Assembly (NCBI GenBank): GCA_027009605.1 | Contig: JALVCY010000244.1 | Location: 1-13,023, forward strand | Length of the DNA: 13,023 nucleotides | Direction: 5' to 3' | From: Saprospiraceae bacterium | Lineage (GTDB): Bacteria; Bacteroidota; Bacteroidia; Chitinophagales; Saprospiraceae | Part shown: one piece after another, positions 1-6,827 of the stretch | Layout: every line of letters begins with the position of its first letter | Position numbering within the stretch: position 1 is the stretch's first letter | Program-made: the position numbers and the translations under genes | The notes under the pieces: model-generated | What the model saw: the letters and a program-made list of their open reading frames with translations, nothing else | What the model was told of the DNA's origin: nothing | Databases searched by the model: none

Positions 1-196
1 ATCAACTCTATCAACTAAAAACCCAAACAGAATCCCAAATATCAAATGATAAGTAAAATCCCAAAACAAGAACCCAAATCATCTCAACCTGCGAAGCACT
101 CAACCCGAAGTCCGAATCCACGATAGTAATCGGGACAAGTCTCAACCTAGGGAGCCAAAGGCGACCGTCTCAACTTTTTCAACTCCATCAACTCCT
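1..196. repeat. Dispersed intergenic repeat, family A copy 1
   Basis: This non-coding stretch is built from CAACT-rich words and ends 1 bp from the hpt stop codon. Its core (81-175) matches 4644-4740 at roughly 85-90% by eye, with only short indels; both share CTCAACCTGCGAAGCACTCA, CACGATAGTAATCGGGAC and CTCAACT. A weaker match extends left to about position 28, paired with about 4589. No ORF runs through it. Because the two copies lie 4.5 kb apart beside unrelated genes, I read it as a dispersed element and not a gene-specific leader. Whether it is mobile or simply an amplified extragenic sequence cannot be told here. Confidence 0.75.
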
Positions 197-739
197 CTAA
201 ACCAACTGATAAATCTGCCGATAATTCCGCCCAATCTCATCCAAATCCAATCCATACCCCACAATAAAGGCATTCGGAATATCAAAACCCCGATAATCAA
301 TTTGGACATCATGCTCAATGGCCTCCGGCTTCACAAAAAGCGAAACAACGGTAATCGAAGCCGGATTTTGCCCCTTTAAGTCTGTGATAAACTGGTTCAT
401 GGTCAATCCCGAGTCGATAATGTCTTCGACTATGATGATGTCTTTGCCGGCTAGGTTATCCGGAAATTGTCCGCGCTTGACCGTGCCGGTAGAAGCCGTA
501 CCTTCATAAGAAGAGAGTTGGATAAAACCCGTTTCGCAGGCGTGGTCATAGGCGCGAATGAGATCGGCTCCAAAAACAAAAGAGCCCTTCAGGATCATTA
601 AAAAATATGGCGTTTTGTCCTTAAAATCGTGACTCAATTGGACGCCTAATTCCCGGACTCTACCCATGAGTTTTTGCTCATCAATATAGACAGAAAAAAT
701 GCGGTCTCCGATTTGGACTGTGTTTGGTGCTGGTTTCAT
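197..739 (-). CDS. hpt: Hypoxanthine phosphoribosyltransferase
   Basis: Purine salvage enzyme of the cytoplasm, predicted to join hypoxanthine (and probably guanine) to PRPP, giving IMP or GMP and pyrophosphate. Counting from the ATG at 739 (180 aa), the type I PRTase PRPP-binding signature VEDIIDSGLT is at residues 104-113, the LKGS loop that contacts pyrophosphate at about 50-53, the mobile SSYEGTASTG loop at about 76-85, and the C-terminal GYGLDLDEIGRNYR block typical of HPRTs near the end. The frame is open 12 codons further, to an ATG at 775, but the 180-residue form fits the usual family length (about 175-185) and its ATG follows an A-rich leader, so I prefer 739. The stop is TAG at 199-197. 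It stands alone: repeats lie downstream and a 500-bp repeat-rich spacer upstream. Family assignment is very secure; the start is less so. Confidence 0.95.
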   Translation of the reverse strand: MKPAPNTVQIGDRIFSVYIDEQKLMGRVRELGVQLSHDFKDKTPYFLMILKGSFVFGADLIRAYDHACETGFIQLSSYEGTASTGTVKRGQFPDNLAGKDIIIVEDIIDSGLTMNQFITDLKGQNPASITVVSLFVKPEAIEHDVQIDYRGFDIPNAFIVGYGLDLDEIGRNYRQIYQLV

Positions 740-775
740 AGTATTTTTGATTGTCAAATGAATCGCTTGCCCCAT

Positions 776-1267
776 CCGGCGATAGCATCATGCATTGGAC
801 AGGGAAAACATAAGGGGCACTATTTATTTGTTGAGTTCATTCCGAATAGTTTTCTTTCGAGAAATCACCAAATTTTATTCTGTCTGGGAATTTTGTTCAA
901 TCGTTCAACTGTTGAGTCCACTACGAAAAGTCCACTCTGCCAGAAATCAAAGCACGGAACAAAATTTTATTTGGTTTACCATATCCCGATAGCTATCGGG
1001 ACCATTTCTAAGGGGGATTTAGAGGGTTAAAACAAAAGAGAAAACCAAATAAAATTTTGTGGACACAAGAACAGTCCACTACTCTCGACTTTTCGGAGCA
1101 AGCTCAACAATTGAACAGAAGGCATTCCATCAAAATAACATTTGGCAACTTTCCCAGCTATTTCAAAAAACCGACTTTTCGGAGCAACCCCAAGTTTTTG
1201 GGATATTTTGATATTCTTTCAGAGCATGGCTCACCGATTGCAATCCAAGCAGTTTCAAAAATCCGGA
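776..1267. repeat. Repeat-rich spacer (family B, two inverted copies)
   Basis: There is no credible gene in these 492 bp. It holds two family B copies in opposite orientation. The + copy (about 867-980) begins with CACCAAATTTTATTCTGT, also found at 4431-4448, and ends with AACAAAATTTTATTTGGTT, also found near 10614-10622. The - copy (about 1042-1187) starts with the complement of that end and carries the complement of GCTCCGAAAAGTCG twice (1087-1105 and 1173-1187). The complement of 1089-1187 aligns over about 100 bp with 10475-10580. An 18-bp perfect palindrome sits between them at 984-1001. Short ORFs here simply read across the repeats. Confidence 0.7.
984..1001. repeat. Perfect 18-bp palindrome TCCCGATAGCTATCGGGA
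   Basis: The sequence equals its own reverse complement over 18 bases. It lies between the two inverted family B copies. A decayed relative, CGATAGTAATCGGGA, is inside both family A copies (121-135 and 4685-4699). There is no T-tract after it, so it is a poor candidate for a simple intrinsic terminator; a recurring extragenic palindrome is more likely. Confidence 0.8.
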
Positions 1268-1774
1268 TTATTCATCCATCAATATGACGCCTTTGGCCAT
1301 AAATTTTAGCTCTTTTTGGGGCTCGGTTATGGCATCGATGACTTCTTGGGGCTGTCCCGCATCAGAAGCGTAGTGCTTGAGTGTTTTCACATCTGTGACT
1401 TCGTTGTAGGCATAACCTTCGATGATGACTTTTTTGCCGGCTGCATCTTTAGGCATGAAAAAGCCATAATTTTCAAATTGCACCAACATCTCTTGCCCGT
1501 TGTCATCGGTGATGGTCATCCAACACCCTTTCTTTTGGCAGACATCGGCGATTGTTCCTTCAACTTTTGCCGGAAGTGAATCCAAATCCCCTAATTTACC
1601 GAGCATTTGGGCGTAGGGGATGGCATGGTCGGGGGTGATTTTAGCGCCGAAGTATTGCGTATGCTTGGCGGTTTGTTCTGTTGGTGTTTGGGTGGTATCG
1701 GCGGTTTCTTTTGTTTCGGATTGGCAAGCGGCCAGTCCAATCACAAGAAGCAAAAATAAAATCTTTTTCATCAT
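1268..1774 (-). CDS. DUF4920-family lipoprotein
   Basis: A predicted lipoprotein of 168 aa. Residues 1-17 are a lipoprotein signal: two Met, two Lys, a hydrophobic run, then the lipobox LAAC with Cys17 as the lipidated residue. A Thr/Glu/Gln-rich linker follows to about residue 38. The globular part starts at YFGAKI and includes VEGTIADVCQKKGCWMTI (Cys79 and Cys84), the hallmark of DUF4920, a small family seen mainly in Bacteroidota whose biochemical function is not established. The two cysteines, CxxxxC and followed by Trp, could bind a metal or form a disulfide; that is inference. The start ATG ATG AAA AAG fits the signal peptide. A Bacteroidota-type -7 box (TACCTTTG) lies about 70 bp upstream on the same strand. 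Its neighbour rseP is divergent. The product may be exported to the periplasmic face of a membrane; which membrane cannot be decided. Confidence 0.88.
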   Translation of the reverse strand: MMKKILFLLLVIGLAACQSETKETADTTQTPTEQTAKHTQYFGAKITPDHAIPYAQMLGKLGDLDSLPAKVEGTIADVCQKKGCWMTITDDNGQEMLVQFENYGFFMPKDAAGKKVIIEGYAYNEVTDVKTLKHYASDAGQPQEVIDAITEPQKELKFMAKGVILMDE

Positions 1775-1843
1775 TCGAGATTTTTATGGGTTTTAATTGT
1801 TGATTGAACACTCTTGCGAGCAAAATGTGCTCTATTTTTCCTG

Positions 1844-1851
1844 CAAAGGTA
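1844..1851 (-). promoter_or_regulatory. -7 promoter element for the DUF4920 gene
   Basis: On the minus strand this reads TACCTTTG, an exact match to the Bacteroidota -7 consensus TAnnTTTG, and is followed by GC. It would start transcription near 1838, giving a leader of about 60 nt before the lipoprotein ATG at 1774. A clear TTTG -33 box is not visible at the expected distance. Confidence 0.5.
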
Positions 1852-1924
1852 GTAAAAAGCTTGGAAAATCGAAGGAATAACAACTTGTTTTTTGAGTGCG
1901 AAGAAGGCAAGCTCCTGCTGTCCC

Positions 1925-1954
1925 CTTTCGGCTCAAAAAAAAATGCTATCTTTG
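1925..1954 (+). promoter_or_regulatory. Probable promoter for rseP-hscB
   Basis: TATCTTTG at 1947-1954 matches the Bacteroidota -7 consensus, with a weak TTTC -33 candidate at 1925-1928, 18 bp upstream. It points toward rseP, whose start is about 290 bp downstream, and no other TAnnTTTG match was seen between. If used, the transcript carries the long inverted repeat at 2071-2234 in its leader. Confidence 0.5.
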
Positions 1955-2070
1955 CGCTCCGTTTTGACCAAGCATACAACAATGTAAGCCTAATTTATGT
2001 TATGCACGGAACAAAATTGGTTACAAGTAGCATAATCTTGCTTGGAAGACCAAATAAAGACATAAACCAC

Positions 2071-2236
2071 GTAACTATTTAGGTACTCCTGTTTTTAGAC
2101 AGAAAATAGGCATTTTTGTGGATGTTGAAGCTACAATTTCCGCTACGTAGCCGGGCTACGTGAGAAAATTTTAGCAAAAACAGGCGCAAAAAGGGCATTT
2201 TCTGGCAAAAACATGTGGGTACCTAAACAGTTACTT
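2071..2236. mobile_element. MITE-like long palindromic element
   Basis: The whole stretch is one imperfect palindrome. The ends are GTAACTATTTAGGTAC (2071-2086) and the complement of GTAACTGTTTAGGTAC (2219-2234), 15 of 16 identical. Symmetry continues inward: TGTTTTTAGACAGAAAAT pairs with ATTTTCTGGCAAAAACA, CATTTTTG with CAAAAAG, and GCTACAATTT with AAATTTTAGC, closing at a CTACGTAG centre near 2143-2160. The hexamer AACCAC is directly repeated at 2065-2070 and 2237-2242, just outside the ends, as a target-site duplication would be. No ORF is present, so any transposase would act in trans. Terminal repeats, lack of coding capacity and the candidate duplication fit a non-autonomous element. 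The insertion sequence family cannot be named from the sequence. Confidence 0.65.
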
Positions 2237-2249
2237 AACCACAATCTAT

Positions 2250-3674
2250 ATGGGTACGCTCACAATGATAGGACAATTAGTCCTGAGCCTTTCGATACTA
2301 ATTATTTTGCACGAATTGGGGCATTATTCCACCGCCAAGTGGTTTAAGACCAGAGTCGAAAAGTTTTTTCTCTTTTTTAATCCCTACTTCTCGCTCATCA
2401 AAGCTAAGAAAATTGACGGCAAATGGAATGTAAAAACATTTTCCAAGGCCGATGACGACTTTCCCGAAGACAAAGATCCTGACAACACCACATACGGTAT
2501 CGGCTGGTTGCCTTTGGGCGGATACGTCAAAATATCCGGCATGATTGACGAAAGTATGGACAAAGAACAAATGGCTGCCGAACCCCAACCTTGGGAGTTC
2601 CGGACCAAACCCGCTTGGCAACGCCTAATCATCATGCTGGCCGGAGTCTTTGTCAATTTTGTCTTAGGTTTTTTGATTATGGGTTTTATGCTGTGGTACT
2701 ATGGCGAAGCCTATCTACCGACTTCTGAAGTGAACAAATACGGTATCTATGCCGATTCTTTGGGGCAAGAGCTGGGACTGAAAACCGGGGATAAAATCCT
2801 AAAATTCGGTGACAAACCTTTCGAAAAGTTCAATGACCGGCTGGCTATTTTAGAGTTGGTGCTGAATGGCTCTACCACCATCACCGTGGACAGAGACGGC
2901 AAAGAAACCGTCATTACACCGGATCCTGCTGTCATTAAATCCTTGGCTGCTCACAAAAACCAACAGCAGACTATTTTTACCGCCCAATTTCCATTTATCG
3001 CCGGAAAAATCTTGAAAGATAGCCCCGCCGACAAGGCCGGTATCAAAAAAGAAGATAAATTGTTGGCCGTCGATCATATCCAAACCCCTTATTTTACCGA
3101 CTTCTTGGATTATGTTTCCACGCATCCGGGCAAAGAAGTCTTAGTGACCGTTCAACGAAAAAATGGAGCGGGTCAACCGGAAGAGCTACAAATTCCCGCC
3201 AAAATCGGCCCGGATGGTAAGCTAGGTATCGCCCCTTACGGGCCGGATCGTTTCTTTGAGTACAAGCACATCAAATATTCATTGGCGCAAGCCCTGCCGG
3301 CCGGAGTAAAAAAAGGATGGGGATTTATTGACAACCAACTCAAGGGATTCGGAAAGATGTTTAGCGGCAAAATCAAAGCTACTGAGAGTTTGGGTGGTTT
3401 TGGAGCTTTCGCAAAAATGTATGGTTCCAAATGGGATTGGGAGCGGTTTTGGAGAGTTACGGCGATTGTGTCTTTGCTCTTAGGATTTATTAATTTGTTG
3501 CCCATTCCTGCTTTAGACGGGGGCTATGCTTTGTTTTTGCTCTTTGAAGTCGTGACGGGGATTAAGCCTAGCGACAAATTTGTGGAAACGGCCGTGACGA
3601 TTGGATTTGCTCTATTGATGGGACTATTTCTTTTCTCCAACGGGCTGGATGTCTGGCGGGCATTTCAGCACTAG
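2250..3674 (+). CDS. rseP: RseP-type site-2 zinc metalloprotease
   Basis: Intramembrane protease of the S2P/M50 family (474 aa), predicted in the cytoplasmic membrane. In well-studied bacteria it cleaves anti-sigma factors and leftover signal peptides within the bilayer; the substrate here is unknown. The zinc site is HELGH at residues 21-25 in the first membrane helix. The third ligand lies in the C-terminal motif NLLPIPALDGG, with Asp423. Membrane segments are visible at about 7-27, 125-150, 405-425 and 445-468. Between them are two PDZ-like regions, near 165-220 and 245-310 (DSPADKAGIKKEDKLLAVDH), as in the two-PDZ RseP class. The ATG at 2250 lies just downstream of the palindromic element; an alternative ATG at 2265 also leaves the zinc motif intact. 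hscB follows after 10 nt, suggesting cotranscription from the promoter near 1947. Confidence 0.95.
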   Translation: MGTLTMIGQLVLSLSILIILHELGHYSTAKWFKTRVEKFFLFFNPYFSLIKAKKIDGKWNVKTFSKADDDFPEDKDPDNTTYGIGWLPLGGYVKISGMIDESMDKEQMAAEPQPWEFRTKPAWQRLIIMLAGVFVNFVLGFLIMGFMLWYYGEAYLPTSEVNKYGIYADSLGQELGLKTGDKILKFGDKPFEKFNDRLAILELVLNGSTTITVDRDGKETVITPDPAVIKSLAAHKNQQQTIFTAQFPFIAGKILKDSPADKAGIKKEDKLLAVDHIQTPYFTDFLDYVSTHPGKEVLVTVQRKNGAGQPEELQIPAKIGPDGKLGIAPYGPDRFFEYKHIKYSLAQALPAGVKKGWGFIDNQLKGFGKMFSGKIKATESLGGFGAFAKMYGSKWDWERFWRVTAIVSLLLGFINLLPIPALDGGYALFLLFEVVTGIKPSDKFVETAVTIGFALLMGLFLFSNGLDVWRAFQH

Positions 3675-3684
3675 ATAGACCGGG

Positions 3685-4224
3685 ATGGACAAACAAGACG
3701 ATTCTGTACCTAATTACTTTGCGTTTTATGGGCTGGAAACTCAATTTGGTCTGGATTTGGCCAAATTGAAGCGACTTTTTTTGCTGAAAAGCAGAGAAAC
3801 GCATCCTGATTTTTTTACCCTTGCTTCCGCAAAAGAGCAAGCCGATGCCATGACCCAATCCGCTCTCAACAATGAAGCCTATAAGGTGCTGGCGGACGTC
3901 CATCTCCGTACTGAGCATATCTTGCGTCTGTTTGGCTTATTGGCGGATGGAGAGAAAGATGAGCTTTCGCCAAATTTCTTGATGGAAATGATGGATATCA
4001 ACGAGCAATTGATGGATGCCGCCTTTGACCCGCTTGCCCGTCAACAAGTAGAAAAAGAAGTCCAAGCTCAATTGGACGCTCTGAAAGCCCAAGAAATCCC
4101 ATTGATGCAGGCCTTTGACGCACAGGAAAATAGTGAATTGCTCAAAAAAATAAAAGAAATTTATTTTAGACGTAAATATTTGTTGCGGATTAAAGAAAAA
4201 TTAGATACCTTTGCGTCCCGTTAA
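3685..4224 (+). CDS. hscB: HscB-like J-domain co-chaperone for Fe-S assembly
   Basis: Predicted cytoplasmic J-protein (179 aa) that delivers an iron-sulfur scaffold protein to an Hsp70 partner and stimulates its ATPase. The N-terminal J domain contains the essential HPD triad at residues 40-42 (ETHPDFF), after the helix LAKLKRLFLLKSR. The C-terminal helical part (about 85-179: MEMMDINEQLMDAA and a later KIKEIYFRRKYLLRIKEKL) resembles the HscB scaffold-binding domain, and the length is close to the usual 170-ish residues. It starts 10 nt after rseP. No iscS, iscU, hscA or fdx gene is in the window, so it is separate from an isc operon here. The last codons overlap a promoter-like sequence for the following tRNA. 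Confidence 0.92.
   Translation: MDKQDDSVPNYFAFYGLETQFGLDLAKLKRLFLLKSRETHPDFFTLASAKEQADAMTQSALNNEAYKVLADVHLRTEHILRLFGLLADGEKDELSPNFLMEMMDINEQLMDAAFDPLARQQVEKEVQAQLDALKAQEIPLMQAFDAQENSELLKKIKEIYFRRKYLLRIKEKLDTFASR
4183..4213 (+). promoter_or_regulatory. Promoter of tRNA-Leu inside the hscB 3' end
   Basis: TTG at 4183-4185, a 20-bp spacer and TACCTTTG at 4206-4213 give the best Bacteroidota-type promoter in the window. It lies inside the last 14 codons of hscB, and transcription would start about 20 nt before the mature tRNA. Confidence 0.65.
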
Positions 4225-4238
4225 GGGAAAGACCACAT

Positions 4239-4322
4239 GCCGATGTGGCGGAATTGGTAGACGCGCTGGATTCAAAATCCAGTTCTCGCAAGGGAGTGGG
4301 GGTTCGATTCCCCCCATCGGTA
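4239..4322 (+). tRNA. tRNA-Leu (anticodon CAA)
   Basis: Complete class II cloverleaf. Acceptor strands are GCCGATG (4239-4245) and CATCGGT (4315-4321), pairing throughout with a G-U first pair, and the discriminator is A4322. The D arm is GCG...CGC with GGTAGA in the loop. The anticodon stem is CTGGA/TCCAG around the loop TTCAAAA, giving anticodon CAA, which reads UUG. A long variable arm (TTCTCGCAAGGGAGT) and the T arm GGGGG-TTCGATT-CCCCC follow. The long variable arm confirms leucine. CCA is not encoded, so it must be added afterwards. Confidence 0.96.
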
Positions 4323-4325
4323 CTC

Positions 4326-4357
4326 AAAAACTCAACCGTCCGGTTGAGTTTTTTTTT
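4326..4357 (+). terminator. Intrinsic terminator after tRNA-Leu
   Basis: CTCAACC (4331-4337), a GTCC loop and GGTTGAG (4342-4348) form a perfect stem, extended by five A-T pairs, and are followed by a run of T to 4357. It begins 4 nt after the tRNA and should end the tRNA transcript and any readthrough from rseP-hscB. Confidence 0.9.
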
Positions 4358-4883
4358 GCCCCGACTGTTCGGTTTCGCCCATTGACGTCTCACCTTTGAG
4401 TTGACTTCTAAAAGGATTCTGATGCAAAACCACCAAATTTTATTCTGTTTGGAGATTGTGTTCAATCGTTGAGCTTGCTCCGAAAAGTCGAGAGTAGTCC
4501 TTCAACTAGCAAAGCCAATCAACTAGCGTAGCTGCGAGCGAATCAACTAGCGTAGCGAATCAACTATTTCAACTAACAGAATATCGAATGCAGAATCCAG
4601 AATGTCGAATAATGAAGTACTAACCCCAACAAAAAACCAAGTCGTCTCAACCTGCGAAGCACTCAACCACGAAGTCCGCATCCACGATAGTAATCGGGAC
4701 GAGTCTCAACCCAGAGAGCCGAAGGCGAACGTTCTCAACTCCTTGAACTAGCGAAGCGAATCAACTAAAGAAGTCCGAAGGACAAGTGAATCAACTAGCG
4801 AAGCGAATCAACTCCTTCAACTCTTCAACAAAACAATACGCCCCTCATCTTGTTACCTAGGCCAAATAACAAAACAAAACTTA
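4358..4883. repeat. Repeat-rich spacer (families A and B, 17-bp units)
   Basis: These 526 bp contain no convincing gene. A family B fragment comes first (4431-4490, from CACCAAATTTTATTCTGT to GAGCTTGCTCCGAAAAGTCG). Near-tandem copies of TCAACTAGCGWAGCGAA follow at about 4502-4518, 4519-4542 (expanded) and 4543-4559. Family A copy 2 is at about 4589-4740, and further 17-bp units at 4744-4760 and 4791-4807 are separated by GTCCGAAGGAC-type sequence. It ends about 60 bp before the antiporter. No TAnnTTTG box was found just upstream of that gene. Confidence 0.75.
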
Positions 4884-6827
4884 GTGATAGAAATCCTCCG
4901 GAAAATCATTCTATATGCCGCAGGCTTTGGCATTGTCGCCATAGCAGCGGAAAGAATCGCCCAATATTTTACGAAATGGAAAGCTCCGATGATTACGGGG
5001 TTGTTGTTGGTGGGGATTATTACCGGCCCTTATGTGCTGGGTCTCCTGGACAAGGAAGCGGTTATGGAACTAGGCTTCCTAAATGACTTTGCCTTGGCTT
5101 TTATAGCCCTGGCTGCGGGATTGGAGTTTTATCTTAAAGAGTTGAATAGCAGCCTAAAAAGTATAAAATGGAATACCATCGGGCAATTGGTGGTCACTTT
5201 TGTTTCGACGAGTTTTGCAGTTTATTATTTGGCGGATTTTATCCCGTTTATGCGAGATATGGATGGGGAGGCCAGGTTGGCGGTGGCGATGCTTATTGGG
5301 ACGATTTTTGTGGCTCGATCACCTTCTTCTGCCATTGCTATTATCAATGAGTTAAGAGCCAAGGGATCTTTTGTCCGGACGGCTTTGGGTGTGACGGTGG
5401 TGATTGATATTTTGGTGATTATTCTGTTTTCTATTTGTTTGTCCTTGGGGGTTAGTTTGATGGAGGGAGTTCGCCCGGAATGGACACTCTTGCTAAAAAT
5501 AATATTTGAATTAGGGTTGTCCTTTGTTTTAGGTTGGGGCGTGGGCAAGTTGCTTACATTCTTTTTGTCCACTACGCTGCCTTCGAGTGTAAAGACCTTT
5601 TTGGTTTTGGGCTTGGGATTTGGCGTGTTTTACGGGTTGCATTTTACGGAAGTATATATCCATCATCATTTTGGGGTGACTTTGCGTATTGAAGCGCTAT
5701 TGGTGGTTTTGCTGGGTAGCTTTTATGTGACCAACTATACGAAGTACCGGTTGGAGTTGGAAGAGATGGTTGAGCACAACGGCCCTTGGGTCTATGCTAT
5801 TTTCTTCACCCTGACCGGGGCGACCTTATCTTTGGATGTGATTGCGCATGTATGGCAAATAGCGGTCGCCTTGTTTTTTGTTCGATTGATTTCGATGGTT
5901 ATCGGCTCTATTATCGGTGGGACGTTGGCGGGAGATAAGCCCTTGCACCGGAAATACGGGTGGATGCCCTATGTCACCCAGGCCGGCGTGGGGATAGGAT
6001 TGGCGACGGAGATTGATTTAGGCTTTCCGGAGTGGGGCAATGCTTTTTATACCATTGTGGTGGCGGTAATTGTGATTAACCAAATGGTAGGGCCGCCCAT
6101 CTTCAAATATGCTATCCAAAAAGTAGGGGAAGCCCACGTGAAAGCCAAAACCGCCATTATCGAAGGCCAAGAAGCGCTTATTTTTGGGTTGGAGAACAAT
6201 TCCATTGCTTTGGCTAGACGGCTGAGAGAGCATCATTGGGAAGCCAAGATAGTGACTACATTAGACCCGGCAGGTTTTGCCTACTCGGATGATATTCCTA
6301 TTATCCGGGTAAAGGATTTTTCGGAAGAAAGCATCTTGGCCATAAAGCCAGAGTCTGCCGATAAAGCCGTTTTATTGTTGTCGGATGAGCATAATTATGA
6401 GTTGGCAGAGATGCTTTATGAAAAGGTGGGGACGGATAGTATCGTGGTGCGGCTCAATGACTTTTCGTGGAGTGCAAAATTTGAGCGTTTAGGGGCTTAT
6501 ATTGTTAATCCGGGCTTGGCGATGATTAGCTTGTTGGATCACTATGTACGTGCGCCGTTGACCACTTCTTTGCTGTTGGGCAAAGAAGGCGATCGAGATA
6601 CATTGGATATAGTGGTAAAAGATAGCCGTTTAGACGGTGTTTTATTGCGGGATTTGCGGTTGCCGCCCGATGTTATTATCCTTTCGGTAAAACGCGGCGA
6701 TGAAATGGTCATTACCCACGGATATACCAAATTGCACTTGGGTGACCACTTGACTTTCGTCGGTTCGCAAGAGAGTTTAGCAGAAGTCTCCATGATGTGC
6801 CAGAATTTTGCGTTGCCGCTGGAGTAG
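4884..6827 (+). CDS. CPA2-type cation:proton antiporter with RCK domain
   Basis: Integral membrane antiporter (647 aa) of the monovalent cation:proton antiporter-2 superfamily, expected to exchange Na+ or K+ for H+. Residues 1-405 are strongly hydrophobic, with about 12 membrane segments. VARSPSSAIAII and, in the next helix, TVVIDIL with Asp175 lie where the transport-site helices of this fold occur; a single acidic residue fits the electroneutral class, which is inference. Residues 430-560 form a TrkA-N/RCK-like Rossmann region, and 575-645 a TrkA-C-like domain ending in HLGDHLTFVGSQESL. Such cytosolic domains usually gate transport in response to nucleotides. Here the glycine-rich loop is degenerate: GLENNS (435-440) instead of GxGxxG. 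I chose GTG at 4884 because no ATG precedes the first helix. It appears monocistronic, so context gives no substrate clue. KefB/KefC-like is the nearest description; I do not assign a symbol. Confidence 0.88.
   Translation: MIEILRKIILYAAGFGIVAIAAERIAQYFTKWKAPMITGLLLVGIITGPYVLGLLDKEAVMELGFLNDFALAFIALAAGLEFYLKELNSSLKSIKWNTIGQLVVTFVSTSFAVYYLADFIPFMRDMDGEARLAVAMLIGTIFVARSPSSAIAIINELRAKGSFVRTALGVTVVIDILVIILFSICLSLGVSLMEGVRPEWTLLLKIIFELGLSFVLGWGVGKLLTFFLSTTLPSSVKTFLVLGLGFGVFYGLHFTEVYIHHHFGVTLRIEALLVVLLGSFYVTNYTKYRLELEEMVEHNGPWVYAIFFTLTGATLSLDVIAHVWQIAVALFFVRLISMVIGSIIGGTLAGDKPLHRKYGWMPYVTQAGVGIGLATEIDLGFPEWGNAFYTIVVAVIVINQMVGPPIFKYAIQKVGEAHVKAKTAIIEGQEALIFGLENNSIALARRLREHHWEAKIVTTLDPAGFAYSDDIPIIRVKDFSEESILAIKPESADKAVLLLSDEHNYELAEMLYEKVGTDSIVVRLNDFSWSAKFERLGAYIVNPGLAMISLLDHYVRAPLTTSLLLGKEGDRDTLDIVVKDSRLDGVLLRDLRLPPDVIILSVKRGDEMVITHGYTKLHLGDHLTFVGSQESLAEVSMMCQNFALPLE

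Noticed and set aside
674..1030. 118-codon + strand ORF at the start of the hpt spacer
   Set aside because: It runs antisense over hpt and then through family B repeats; composition is not protein-like and there is no homology I recognise.
1641..2082. ORFs over 1641-1982 (-) and 1804-2082 (+) between the lipoprotein gene and rseP
   Set aside because: They cover opposed promoter boxes and each other, and one overlaps the lipoprotein gene. They look like chance frames.
4502..4829. Possible CRISPR array because of repeated 17-bp units
   Set aside because: Units are short and degenerate, spacers are irregular and themselves repetitive, and no cas gene is present.
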